Source of the DNA: Phycisphaeraceae bacterium
GTDB lineage: Bacteria; Planctomycetota; Phycisphaerae; Phycisphaerales; UBA1924
Length of the DNA stretch: 64,000 nt
Direction: 5' to 3'
Assembly (NCBI GenBank): GCA_019636535.1
Contig: JAHBXK010000006.1
Location: 62,001-126,000 of the forward strand
This document shows, piece after piece, positions 1 to 8,663 of this stretch; position 1 is the stretch's first letter, and every line of letters starts with the position of its first letter. The notes under the pieces were generated by a model. It was not told the DNA's origin, made no database searches, and was given only the letters and a program-made list of their open reading frames with translations. The position numbers were made by a program, and so were the translations under genes.

Positions 1-1773
1 GAGGGTGATGACGTAGCCGCCGTTGGCGTTGGCGATGTCGAGGAGTTTCTCGGCGTCGAAGGGGATCGAGTACGCGTCGACGAGCGTGGCGCTGATGCCG
101 GCCTTGTCGAGGAGGTCGAGGGCCTTGTTCGCCTCGTGCACCATGTACCCGCAGGCGACCAGCACGAGGTCCCGGCCCTCGGTCAGCACCTCGAAGCCAC
201 CGAGGTTGAAGACCTGATCGTCGCTGTAGAGCAGTTCGGTGTCGGGGCGGAGGGTCCGCATGTAGCATGCGCCCTCGTACTCGGCCATGACGCCGGTGAG
301 CGCGTAGGCCGCGTAGGCGTCGGCGGGCTGGAGGACGTAGCAGGCGGGGTTGCCGCGGTGGTCGCGCACGGTGCTGAGGGAGCGGAACCACGCGACGTCG
401 GGCAGGGCCATCTGGCTCGGGCCGTCGCTGGCAAGGCTGATGCCGGCGTGGCTGCCGACGATCTTGAGGTTTGCGCCACTGTTGATCGCCATCTCGATCT
501 GGTCGTACGCGCGGGTGACGAACTTGGCGAAGGTGGAGACAAAGGGGATCTTGCCGGCGGCCGAGAGGCCCGCGGCGACGGAGATCATGTTCTGCTCGGC
601 GATCTTGCACTCGAAGAATCGCTGGGCGCAGGCCGGGTCCTTGCGGAACATCTCGGCGAAGGTCGAGTTGGAGACGTCGGCGTCGAGGGCGACGACGCGC
701 TCGTTGACCTGGCCGAGCGCGCGAAGGGCGATGCCATAGGCGCGTCGCGTGGCGAGCTTGCCGGACTGCAGCACGGTCTGCTGGTCGATCTTCCGCATGA
801 AATCGCCGAGCGTGGGCAGGTCGGCGACTCGGGGCTGGCGATCGGGCGCTTCGGCGGGGGGCTGGATGGTGAACGCGTCGGTGCTGACCAGGGCGCTGGT
901 GAGTTCGACCCGGCGCTCGTCGAGTTCGGCGAGGGCGCGCTTGAGGTACTCGCCCTCGGCGGGCTTGCCGTGCCAGCCGCTGCCGTGGAGGGAGGGGCAT
1001 CCCCAGCCCTTGACGGTCCTGGCGACGACGGCCAGCGGGGCATGGTCCGTCGATCCCGAGCGCTTGGCGAACTCGTCGAAGACCGCGCGGATCTGGGCCG
1101 GGTTGTGGCCGTCGATCGAGCGGACCTCGAAGCCGAAGGCTTCGAGTTTGGCCTTGATGCGTTCGGGGCTCTGCTGGGGCGAGACGCGGTCGGTCTGTCC
1201 GAACTCGTTGCAGTTGAAGATGGGCAGGACGTTGGTCAGTTTGCGGTCGACCAGGTAGTCGAGCGCTTCGCTGATCTGTCCCTCGCGGCTCTCGCCGTCG
1301 CCGACGATGCAGTAGATCCGCTTGTCGGAGCTGTCGAGGCGGGCGGCCTCGGCGAGCCCGGCCGCGACGCTGAGGCCCTGGCCGAGCGAGCCGGTCGCGG
1401 CGTCGAAGAAGGGGAAGCCTTCCATCGGGTTCGGGTGGCCATCGAGGACGCTGTTCATGGCGCGGAGGGTCTTGGCGTCGTCCATCGACAGTCGGCGGCG
1501 GTTGTCCGCGTCCTTGCCGACCATCACGCCGAGCTTGCAGGCGGCGGCGTAGACGATCGGGACGGCGTGGCCTTCGCTGAGCACCAGCCGGTCGGAGGTG
1601 GGGTAGTCGGGGTAGTCGGGGCTCCAGCGCATGGCGCTGAACATGAGCACGGTGGTGATGTGCGCCAGCGAGAGCGAGGTGCTTGGGTGGCCGGCCCCGG
1701 CGGCGGCGGTCATCTCGAGACTGATCTTGCCCAACTCGATTGCCTGGGCGTGGACGGCGGCTTCGTAACTCAT
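1..1773 (-). CDS. tkt: Transketolase, animal-like short type (C-terminus beyond window edge)
   Basis: Thiamine-diphosphate enzyme that moves two-carbon ketol units in the non-oxidative pentose phosphate pathway; cytosolic. Read from 1773 leftwards, 591 codons remain open to base 1, so the C-terminus is cut off, by roughly 65 residues judging from family length. Visible motifs: AGAGHPSTSLSLAH near residue 27 (cofactor-site His), GDGESREGQISEAL near 155 (diphosphate-binding motif), CNEFGQTD, then the pyrimidine-binding domain with FECKIAEQNMISVAAGL and GSHAGISLASDGPSQMALPD. From memory these segments read closer to human-type transketolase than to the longer E. coli TktA type. The ATG at 1773 has AGGAG nine bases upstream. 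The next gene starts at 2209 on the other strand. Function is firm; the subfamily is inferred. Confidence 0.95.
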   Translation of the reverse strand, partial: MSYEAAVHAQAIELGKISLEMTAAAGAGHPSTSLSLAHITTVLMFSAMRWSPDYPDYPTSDRLVLSEGHAVPIVYAAACKLGVMVGKDADNRRRLSMDDAKTLRAMNSVLDGHPNPMEGFPFFDAATGSLGQGLSVAAGLAEAARLDSSDKRIYCIVGDGESREGQISEALDYLVDRKLTNVLPIFNCNEFGQTDRVSPQQSPERIKAKLEAFGFEVRSIDGHNPAQIRAVFDEFAKRSGSTDHAPLAVVARTVKGWGCPSLHGSGWHGKPAEGEYLKRALAELDERRVELTSALVSTDAFTIQPPAEAPDRQPRVADLPTLGDFMRKIDQQTVLQSGKLATRRAYGIALRALGQVNERVVALDADVSNSTFAEMFRKDPACAQRFFECKIAEQNMISVAAGLSAAGKIPFVSTFAKFVTRAYDQIEMAINSGANLKIVGSHAGISLASDGPSQMALPDVAWFRSLSTVRDHRGNPACYVLQPADAYAAYALTGVMAEYEGACYMRTLRPDTELLYSDDQVFNLGGFEVLTEGRDLVLVACGYMVHEANKALDLLDKAGISATLVDAYSIPFDAEKLLDIANANGGYVITL

Positions 1774-2208
1774 GCTCGGGGTCTCCTGACGGTGCTCGCG
1801 GGGGGGCGAGGGAAGGGTGGAGGGAAAGGGCGCGGGATGCGGTACGCGAGGTTCGCGTCGGGAAGGGTCGACAAGCGTGCGTGCGGGTCAAACCCGAGCA
1901 GTGGGGGTCGAAGAAGGGGCCGAACGGCGTTACGAAGGCCCGAAGTGGTGCGAACCGGGAGAGAATAGGCGGTGCTGACGCGGTTCCTCGTCAACAGACA
2001 ACGTTTTTATGGTTTGGCACGAGATTTGCAGCGCGTCGTCGCTGCGTCGGTACGCATCCGTGGCGAGGCAAAGCCGATGACACGGATTCCGCGGGAAGTT
2101 CTTGACTGCGAGGCGTTCAGCAGCATGCTCAAAGAAACTCGCCTCGGGATTCGGGACGTTTCGCGATTCGCTGGGCGGGAGGGCGACGGCTCGGTTGAGG
2201 AGCGGACC
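1774..2208. other. Intergenic region between divergent genes
   Basis: 435 bases between the transketolase start and the secreted WGEN-repeat gene. No coding region with its own ribosome-binding site is visible. It holds a sigma-54-like promoter for the rightward gene (2015-2029) and a leader of about 170 bases behind it. Confidence 0.6.
2015..2029 (+). promoter_or_regulatory. Putative sigma-54 (-24/-12) promoter
   Basis: TGGCAC (2015-2020), five bases, then TTGC (2026-2029), followed by A. This matches the RpoN consensus with the invariant GG and GC correctly spaced. It points at the secreted protein gene starting at 2209, with transcription expected near 2040. Sigma-54 promoters need an enhancer-binding activator; no activator site was identified. 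Confidence 0.55.
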
Positions 2209-2949
2209 ATGGCCCGAACGTGTGATGGCAAACGGGCGATTCGATCGTCGGGCTTCGGTGCCTTGCCAGTGACGGTCGCCGCCATGAGTCTCGCCGTTCT
2301 GTCGAGCGCGGTAGCGGGCCAGTCGAACGTGCAGCCCGCCAATAAGTTCGCTTGGGGCGAGAACATCGGGTTCATCAACTGCCGCGATGCCGACTCGGGC
2401 GCGCAGGGCGTCGTGGTGCGGCACTTCCGATTGTCCGGGTTTGCCTGGAGCGAGAATTGCGGCTGGATCAATTTCGGCGACGGATCACCCGCAACACCGC
2501 CGCACTATTCGAACGCGACGGGCGCGGATCACGGCGTGAACGTTGAGGCGAACGGCGATTGCTTCGGTTTGGCGTGGGGCGAGAACATCGGGTGGATCAA
2601 CTTCGACACACGCACGCAACTCGGCCCGTTCGGCCAGCAGGCGCGCGTCGACCGATCGGCCAAGCGGCTGCGGGGCTACGCGTGGGGCGAGAACGTGGGC
2701 TGGATCAACCTCGACGATGCGAACGTCTTCGTCGCGTACGACTCGCTCTGCCCCGGCGACTTCAACAACGACGGGGTGGTGGATCTGGCCGACCTGCTCG
2801 ACTTCCTTGGGCTTTGGAATCCCGCGCTCGGGCAGGCGGTTACGCCGGGCACCGGTGCCGACCTGAACGGTGACGGGGTGGTGGATCTGGCCGATCTGTT
2901 GGACTTCCTCGGCGAGTGGAACCCGAATCTCGGCATGACGTGCCCGTAA
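2209..2949 (+). CDS. Secreted WGEN-repeat protein with C-terminal dockerin-like repeats
   Basis: Function unknown. The frame is open back to 1972, but the ATG at 2209 has GAGGAG about seven bases upstream and opens a signal peptide (MARTCDGK then a hydrophobic stretch ending SSAVAGQ), giving 246 residues. Four copies of a short aromatic motif follow near residues 48, 78, 121 and 160: AWGENIGFINC, AWSENCGWINF, AWGENIGWINF and AWGENVGWINL. The last 66 residues are two EF-hand-like dockerin type I repeats (GDFNNDGVVDLADLLDFLG and a second copy) ending in GMTCP. The aromatic repeats could form a small repeat fold; this is inference. The gene converges on the membrane protein gene ending at 2970. 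Confidence 0.85.
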   Translation: MARTCDGKRAIRSSGFGALPVTVAAMSLAVLSSAVAGQSNVQPANKFAWGENIGFINCRDADSGAQGVVVRHFRLSGFAWSENCGWINFGDGSPATPPHYSNATGADHGVNVEANGDCFGLAWGENIGWINFDTRTQLGPFGQQARVDRSAKRLRGYAWGENVGWINLDDANVFVAYDSLCPGDFNNDGVVDLADLLDFLGLWNPALGQAVTPGTGADLNGDGVVDLADLLDFLGEWNPNLGMTCP

Positions 2950-2969
2950 CAGCGAGGTTGTGTCGACGG

Positions 2970-3920
2970 CTATTTCCGCTGTCCGGTCTCGACGTCTCGG
3001 CCGCGGAAGTGCCGGGTCATGTCGCGCATGAGCTGTTGGCCGCGGAGTTGCTGCTGCGGCGATGAGTGCTGCCCCAGACCGTTGCGGAGGAACGACGCCA
3101 TGCCCGCCATCGCGGCGGCGTCGGGGCCGCGTCCGCTGGCGAAGATCTCCTCGTCGCGCTTGGCCTGCCGGCGGGCTTCGTCCAGACGCTGCGCATCGGT
3201 CTTGTCGCTCTCCTGCCCGGCGAGCGTCTCCATCATCTTGAGCAGGTCGAGGTACTTCTGGTCGAGGTAGGCGGGGCGGTCGTCCGGCGGCACACCGACG
3301 TAGTCGATGGCGAACTTGTCCCACACGTCGAGGACGAGTTTGCTCGCGTTCTTCATCATCTGGTCGCGCAGATCGCCCTCGATGCTCGCGGCGAAGGCTG
3401 CCATCAGCACCGAGTCGGAGGCGCCCATGGTCTTGACTCGCTCGATCAACTGCCTGAGCAGGTCGAGCCGGGTGTCGATCGGCAGGCGGTTGAAATCGTC
3501 TTCGAGGAGGGTGTACTCGAGCACGGTGTCCATGGGCGCTGTGGCAAAGTTCGGCTGAGGCGTGGGCCGGAGCGCGATGAACGCCCACACCGCCGCGATC
3601 AGCGCAAAGGAACCGATCGAGGACCAGCGAACACGCGGGCGGTTCCACCACCATTTGATTCCAGCGCGGATGCGCCGATCGAGCCGAACGTCCCATCGTT
3701 CCTTGGCGGGTGTGGCCTTCGCGCTCTTGTGGGCGCTGCGGGCGCCGATGGCCGCGAGGTCTTCCGGCGTGAGCAGGCTGTTGCCCGCTTCGTCACCCGC
3801 CCCGTGCGTTGCGACGTTGCCGGAGCGCGCGCCGTTCGTGTTTGCGACGGCGCTGCGGTCCGGCGTGCCGAACCTTGGGGCGGATGAAGCGGTCGTCGGG
3901 TGTCGTGGCTCGGTGTTCAT
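2970..3920 (-). CDS. Single-span membrane protein of unknown function, downstream of a pseudopilin
   Basis: Not recognised. The ATG at 3920 has AAGGTGAG just upstream, giving 316 residues; the frame is open further upstream, but that part overlaps the pseudopilin gene. The first 110 residues are polar, then comes one membrane segment (FALIAAVWAFIAL, near residue 120), then a helix-rich, charged region with heptad-like stretches (LLRQLIERVK, LDQKYLDLLKMMETL). The C-terminus is rich in Gln and Arg. It begins 14 bases after the stop of the pseudopilin gene on the same strand, so the two are probably one operon. A role in pilus or secretion assembly is possible but rests on position only. Confidence 0.75.
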   Translation of the reverse strand: MNTEPRHPTTASSAPRFGTPDRSAVANTNGARSGNVATHGAGDEAGNSLLTPEDLAAIGARSAHKSAKATPAKERWDVRLDRRIRAGIKWWWNRPRVRWSSIGSFALIAAVWAFIALRPTPQPNFATAPMDTVLEYTLLEDDFNRLPIDTRLDLLRQLIERVKTMGASDSVLMAAFAASIEGDLRDQMMKNASKLVLDVWDKFAIDYVGVPPDDRPAYLDQKYLDLLKMMETLAGQESDKTDAQRLDEARRQAKRDEEIFASGRGPDAAAMAGMASFLRNGLGQHSSPQQQLRGQQLMRDMTRHFRGRDVETGQRK

Positions 3921-3934
3921 CGGCTCACCTTCAG

Positions 3935-4720
3935 TCAGTTGCATCCCGGCAGGGGGCGTCCGCCGAATCGGGAGATCACGTCGCAGATCAGGTCGCGGAC
4001 GATCTGATCGCCCGTGGACTGCACGTCGAGGCTGGCGAGCGGGCTGGCCCAGTCTGCCCTCCAGTCGCCGAAGTAGTTGGCGTTTCGGGCGACTCCGCCC
4101 CGCCGGACGTTGTGCCAGTCGTCGTTGTCGAGCATCACCGGCAGTTCGCGCCATCGGGGCTGCTCGTAGGTCTTGGTGACCGCGCGGGCCGGGTCGTTCA
4201 CGAGCGCCTGCTCAGCGCCGAGCATGATCGCCCCGGCGAAGTACTCGTAACTGACGCCCGCCGAGCGCCACAGCGGTTCGTAGTTGGTGGCCGAGTCGTT
4301 GCCGATCAGGTCGCTGGGGCACTTGAACACGTCGGCGACGTTGGTGAAAGGTGAGGACGGGTCGCCCGGCACAACGCGGACGGGTTTGGGCACGCTCAGG
4401 TAGATCGTCATCACGTCCAGGAGCGACAGATCGTTCGTTCCGGCCGTGTCGGGGTCGTGTAGCGGCCGGACATAGGGCAGCACGTCCTTGGAGTCGTTCA
4501 TGTACGTGGCGATGCCCTGACCGAAACTCCGGAGATTGGCCAGGCACTTGACCCGCCGGCTGGTCTGTCGCGTCGATTCGAGCGCGGGGAGCGTGAGACC
4601 GACCAGGAGCGCGATGATCGAGATGACCACGAGCAACTCGATCAGGGTAAAGCCCCTTGGTCGAGCGGTGACCCGCAAGGTAAGGCGGCGGGCGAGCATG
4701 CGAGCGGGGGGGGAGGTCAT
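3935..4720 (-). CDS. Type IV pilin-like / pseudopilin-type protein
   Basis: Exported protein of 261 residues with a classic prepilin leader: positively charged N-terminus (about 23 residues), then [20 protein letters not shown] with Glu at +5 of the mature form, as prepilin peptidase requires. The mature part resembles the large planctomycete family of pseudopilin-like proteins (often labelled DUF1559 or type II secretion protein G-like): it has the ..[20 protein letters not shown] segment after the helix. The C-terminus ends in GCN and lacks the H-x9-10-DG motif seen in the second copy at 17631-18620. The ATG at 4720 has AGGTG five bases upstream. Substrate and partner unknown. Confidence 0.88.
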   Translation of the reverse strand: MTSPPARMLARRLTLRVTARPRGFTLIELLVVISIIALLVGLTLPALESTRQTSRRVKCLANLRSFGQGIATYMNDSKDVLPYVRPLHDPDTAGTNDLSLLDVMTIYLSVPKPVRVVPGDPSSPFTNVADVFKCPSDLIGNDSATNYEPLWRSAGVSYEYFAGAIMLGAEQALVNDPARAVTKTYEQPRWRELPVMLDNDDWHNVRRGGVARNANYFGDWRADWASPLASLDVQSTGDQIVRDLICDVISRFGGRPLPGCN

Positions 4721-4949
4721 GGCACACCTGTCTTCGATAGAGGAGATTCGGTCGATGTGCTCGGCTTGGAATCGAGTCGTTTCGGTCGATCGTGACTCGG
4801 GCAGTCCTAGGGAACGCGCAGACGCCGGACGGGTTGTCCGTGAACGCCCTCACATGTCATAAGGTATCGCTTTGGGTGCGTTGCACCCCACAGAATCCGA
4901 TGATTTGGCGTCTGGCCGGCGACCGCTGTGCACGCCCAAAGTGGACGGT

Positions 4950-5882
4950 TCACGCCCCGATAAGGCGGCGAGCGAGACGATTGTTCATCGCATGTCCGGT
5001 GCGGTGGGCGACGATCCTTCCCATGATCGGGCGTCCAACCGCGGCCACATCTCCCAACAGGTCGAGCAATTTGTGGCGGATCGGCTCGTCCTCGAAGCGA
5101 AGCGAGTTGTCGATCGGGCCGTCGGGGCCGAGCACGATCATGTCCCGCGGAGTCAGGTGCGTGAAGAGGCCCGTTCTTCGGGCCGCCTCGGCCTCGGCGG
5201 CCAGGCTGAACGTCCGGGCCGGGGCGATGTGCTTGCGATAGTCCTCCCGGGCGCTCGGATCATCGGAGAAGAAGGCGCGGGCGATGAAACCCCGGCGTCC
5301 GCAGAGGCTCGGCTCGATCGCGGGCGTCATGCCGGGCATGCCGTGATAGTCGAGGTGGTACTCGAGCGTCAGGCCGGGCGGGTCGCCCGGCCGTGGTGGC
5401 GTCGCTTCGATCCACGTGACCGAGTCTGCCTCGACGCGGACGGGTGTGGTGATCACAAGGGGAACGACCGATCCGCCCGAGTGGACAAGACCAGCGCGGT
5501 CGATCGCGTCGACGAACGGCCGTGCCGAACCGTCTCCGATGGGGATCTCGGGACCGTCCACGTCGATCCGAGCGTCGGTCACACCGAGGCCGGCAAGAGC
5601 CGAGAGCAGGTGCTCAACCGTTTGCACGCTCGGCGAGCGCGGATCTGTCGGGTCGAGCACCAGCACGGTCCTTCGGGCTTCCTCGCGAACGCGGTCGGCC
5701 CGCACGGGGAACTCGGGAGCGCTGGGGAGATCGGTCCGCCTGAATCTCCAGCCGTGCCCGGGCTCGGCCGGCGAGATACAGATGCGGCTCTTCGCAGCGG
5801 TGAAGAGCGTGACACCATCGACAATCGCGGCGGACGCGAGAGTCGTCGTTCGGACGGTGGTTTCGGGTTGAGTGATCGCCAT
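4950..5882 (-). CDS. lpxC: UDP-3-O-acyl-N-acetylglucosamine deacetylase
   Basis: Zinc hydrolase that removes acetate from UDP-3-O-acyl-GlcNAc, the committed step of lipid A synthesis; cytosolic. 310 residues, normal for the family. Zinc ligands by motif: H91 in TVEHLLSAL, H270 and D274 in FEDEPIRHKLLDLLGD. Predicted catalytic residues are E90 and H297 (AHRTGHAMNN). The EIPIGDGSARPFV and PARTF motifs are also intact. No strong Shine-Dalgarno precedes the ATG at 5882. lpxD lies about 2.8 kb away on the same strand, separated by a protease gene, so the two probably do not share a simple operon. Its presence implies a lipid A outer membrane. Confidence 0.97.
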   Translation of the reverse strand: MAITQPETTVRTTTLASAAIVDGVTLFTAAKSRICISPAEPGHGWRFRRTDLPSAPEFPVRADRVREEARRTVLVLDPTDPRSPSVQTVEHLLSALAGLGVTDARIDVDGPEIPIGDGSARPFVDAIDRAGLVHSGGSVVPLVITTPVRVEADSVTWIEATPPRPGDPPGLTLEYHLDYHGMPGMTPAIEPSLCGRRGFIARAFFSDDPSAREDYRKHIAPARTFSLAAEAEAARRTGLFTHLTPRDMIVLGPDGPIDNSLRFEDEPIRHKLLDLLGDVAAVGRPIMGRIVAHRTGHAMNNRLARRLIGA

Positions 5883-5933
5883 GCCGCGAGCGGGAGCATA
5901 CCCGCGGACAGGCGATCGGTCAGTCGCGGGCGA

Positions 5934-8516
5934 TCAAGGCAGGCAGTTCGCGCCGAGATTGGACTGCCAGAAGCCAATGAACGTCGTGAGATCAAGAAGA
6001 TCGACCTGTCCGCTGGCGTCGATGTCGGTCTCGAACTCGCCGCCGACTCCGCCGACCTCGGCGAGCCAGTAACCCAGGAACTCCAGCAGGTCGCCGATGT
6101 CAACGCTGCCGACGCCGTCGAACTCGCCCGCGCACGCCAGAGGGATGTCCGCAACCTGCTGCGGAGACGCGTGATTGCCGAACCCCGAGGCTGTTGCGGA
6201 AACGCCGACCGGCGTGGGCGTGGCGGTCGTGAAGAGCGGGCGGACACGCCACTCGGCAACGCGAGACTCTCCGCCGGGAATCGGACCCACCGCGCTCAAG
6301 GTGGGGCCGATCATTCTGAGCAGGACGGTCGTGGAAATGGTGGACTGAGCGGAGCCGAAGTTGAGGTCGCCGACGTTGGAGAGCGTGGCGCGGATGGTGT
6401 TGATCCGGCCCCTGATCAGCGTTGTGGGTTGGATCTCGTGCGAGAGCTTGGGGGCCTCGCGCTCCTCGAAGAGTTCCTCGGTCGCCAGGGCGAAGCGCTC
6501 GACACCGACGAGCGGATCGAGCGAGTTGCCCGCGATCGCGACGCGCAGGATCACCGGGCCGTCCTGTGCCACGCCGATCTGCTCGACGTTGTTGGGCATG
6601 GTGACCGACGAGGTGATGAGCGTTCCGTCGGGGCTGTACGCGTAAAGGTCGAGGTCGGTCAGGGCTCGCACGTCGATCGGCGTGCCGATGCTCTGATAGC
6701 CCAGGTGACGGTTCCAGACGAGGGTGGCTTTTTCGCCCGCGAACATGAAGCCCGAGTAGAAGCGCTCGCGCGGGTGTCCCGATTCGGCGTTGAGCGAAAC
6801 GGTTGAGACGAACACGTCGGGCGCGTTGACGAGCGCCTCGGCCATGTCGAGGTACCCCCAGCCGTACGTGGGGGACCAGTGGCTGCCCTGGAGGTAGAAG
6901 TCGTCCGCCGAGTTCGAGAGCGTGTTGTTGTCACTCATGGCGTCCGCGGTGTTGAGCAGGACGGCCTTGCCCGCGATCGGGTCATCGACACCCCGGGCGT
7001 CCGTCACGAGCAGGTAACACGCGCCGACGTGCGGCGCCGCGGCGGACGTGCCGCCGAAACTCGTGAAATGCGTGCCGCCCGCCCAGCCGGAGTTGGCCGT
7101 GAAGACGCCCTGGCCGGTGGCGGTGATGTCCGGCTTGCGCCGGCCACCGAACGTTGTCCCGCGCGAGGAAGTCGACGTGATTCGGTCGTCGTCGCGGGTG
7201 AGCGTGCCGTGGAAGGTCATGTTGGCCACGCCCATCAGGTTGTACGCCTGGCCGGGCTGGGTGATGGTGCGAGCGCCCGATCCGCCGTTGCCCGTCGACT
7301 TGGAGACCATCGTGGAGGAACTGTTGATCAACGCGTCGAACCATCGCTCGACGTCGTGGTAGTCGTTAGTCGTTGAGCCGAGGCTGAAGGAGATGTTGAT
7401 CACCTCGGCCTTTTCGGGCGCCTGAGCGATCATCCAGTGCCCGTGCAGCCGCGTGTTGTTGCCGCCGGCAAGCCCGACCAGGAAGTGAGAGATCGCGGGG
7501 GCGATGCCCTTGCGGGTCGCGTCGCGAGAGGTCATGATGCCGGTGACGGAGGTGCCGTGGCCGTTCGAGTCGGTCACGCCGACGCCCGAGGCGAGCAGAA
7601 ACGTGAGCCCGCCGGGCGCGAAAGCGGGGTGATTGGCCTGGATGCCCGTGTCGAGCGCTGCGGCGTCCCATACGCCGCCCTCGAAGCCGGCCGAGTGCCA
7701 GGGCGTGACACCGAGCGACGGAAGGGTGACGCTCAACTCGGGCTCGCCGTCGTTCGCGATGAAGACGCGGGTGACTCGATCATCGGCGAGCAGATCGGCC
7801 GATCGTCCCGCGGGCAGCACGATCTCCAGCCCGCTCACGAGCAGCAGACGACCCTCGACCTTGCCTCCGAGTCGTTCGACCAGCGCTGAGACCGCGTCCT
7901 GCTCGGCCTTGACGATCGGCTCGACCACCGCGCGGACTTCGTCGCGGATCGAGACGCCGAGGCGGTCCACCTCGGCCTTGATCCGGTCGATGCGTTCCTG
8001 AGCGCCGGGGGCGAGGAGTGCGCGAAACCGCGGCATCTGCTCGGCCCATTCGTGCTCTTCGCTTTCGCGCAGCGGTCTGTCGGGGAACATGGGTCGCTGC
8101 AACTCGCGCACCTCGGCCGTACGCGATGCGAGCAGCGGCTCGTGCGCATCTCGCACCGCCCGATAGACCTCGGGCCACGGGTTCGTCAGCAGGTTCACGC
8201 TCAGCCGGACGGGTTGGTCGGGCTTCAGGCTCTGGATCAGCGCCAGTTCGGCGGGGTCCATCTTGGGACGCGGGTTCGCGGCGTCGAACGCCAGCACCTG
8301 TTCGAACGTGTAGGCGACGCCCTCGCGGAACCACGTCGTCTCGGCAAAGCCCTCGTACACCCGCTTCTCGTACGTGAACTCGTGGTCGTTGCAGGACAGG
8401 AACGAGCCCCGCTCAACTTCAATTGGACCCGCTGAGGCGTCGGCAGCACCGTGCGCGCACCCAGCGCACAGGGCGAGCGCGAAAACGCTTGAGATCCGGG
8501 CTCTTGCATTGATCAC
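5934..8516 (-). CDS. Secreted subtilisin-like (S8) serine protease with degenerate dockerin-like tail
   Basis: 860 residues from a GTG at 8516, which has GGAGG nine bases upstream; the frame is open to 8615, but that start would bury the signal peptide. The hydrophobic leader SSVFALALCAGC could be a standard signal or a weak lipobox. After a propeptide-like helical region (about 60-270) comes the S8 domain with catalytic D289 (ALDTGIQ), H320 (SNGHGTSV) and S491 (GTSAAAPHVG); STGNGGSG carries the oxyanion Asn. A beta-rich region follows, then 66 residues with two divergent EF-hand-like repeats (GEFDGVGSVDIGDLLEFLG, DIDASGQVDLLDL). It probably acts outside the cytoplasm; substrate unknown. Calcium binding of the degenerate repeats is doubtful. 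Confidence 0.92.
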   Translation of the reverse strand: MINARARISSVFALALCAGCAHGAADASAGPIEVERGSFLSCNDHEFTYEKRVYEGFAETTWFREGVAYTFEQVLAFDAANPRPKMDPAELALIQSLKPDQPVRLSVNLLTNPWPEVYRAVRDAHEPLLASRTAEVRELQRPMFPDRPLRESEEHEWAEQMPRFRALLAPGAQERIDRIKAEVDRLGVSIRDEVRAVVEPIVKAEQDAVSALVERLGGKVEGRLLLVSGLEIVLPAGRSADLLADDRVTRVFIANDGEPELSVTLPSLGVTPWHSAGFEGGVWDAAALDTGIQANHPAFAPGGLTFLLASGVGVTDSNGHGTSVTGIMTSRDATRKGIAPAISHFLVGLAGGNNTRLHGHWMIAQAPEKAEVINISFSLGSTTNDYHDVERWFDALINSSSTMVSKSTGNGGSGARTITQPGQAYNLMGVANMTFHGTLTRDDDRITSTSSRGTTFGGRRKPDITATGQGVFTANSGWAGGTHFTSFGGTSAAAPHVGACYLLVTDARGVDDPIAGKAVLLNTADAMSDNNTLSNSADDFYLQGSHWSPTYGWGYLDMAEALVNAPDVFVSTVSLNAESGHPRERFYSGFMFAGEKATLVWNRHLGYQSIGTPIDVRALTDLDLYAYSPDGTLITSSVTMPNNVEQIGVAQDGPVILRVAIAGNSLDPLVGVERFALATEELFEEREAPKLSHEIQPTTLIRGRINTIRATLSNVGDLNFGSAQSTISTTVLLRMIGPTLSAVGPIPGGESRVAEWRVRPLFTTATPTPVGVSATASGFGNHASPQQVADIPLACAGEFDGVGSVDIGDLLEFLGYWLAEVGGVGGEFETDIDASGQVDLLDLTTFIGFWQSNLGANCLP

Positions 8517-8663
8517 GATGACGCACCTCCGGCTGAGGGGTTCCGGCGAATGTTCGATTGCCAACCGGCGCGCCAATCCGCAGACTCGTCGGCGTGTCGG
8601 CCAGTCTACTCGCACATTCTCAGGGAAATGGACCCCGCGGTCAAGACTGTTCGCGCATCAAGG

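Noticed and set aside
136-1968. Long plus-strand open frame (610 codons) opposite transketolase
   Set aside because: It is the mirror of a gene with full transketolase motifs; composition is Gly/Ala/Val/Asp-rich without any domain, as expected for the antisense of GC-rich coding DNA.
1972-2208. Extended N-terminus of the WGEN-repeat protein
   Set aside because: Upstream codons would place about 80 polar residues before the signal peptide; the ATG at 2209 has a good ribosome-binding site.
4872-6806. Plus-strand open frame of 644 codons across lpxC and the S8 protease
   Set aside because: It spans two genes with clear catalytic motifs on the minus strand and has no ribosome-binding site or recognisable domain.
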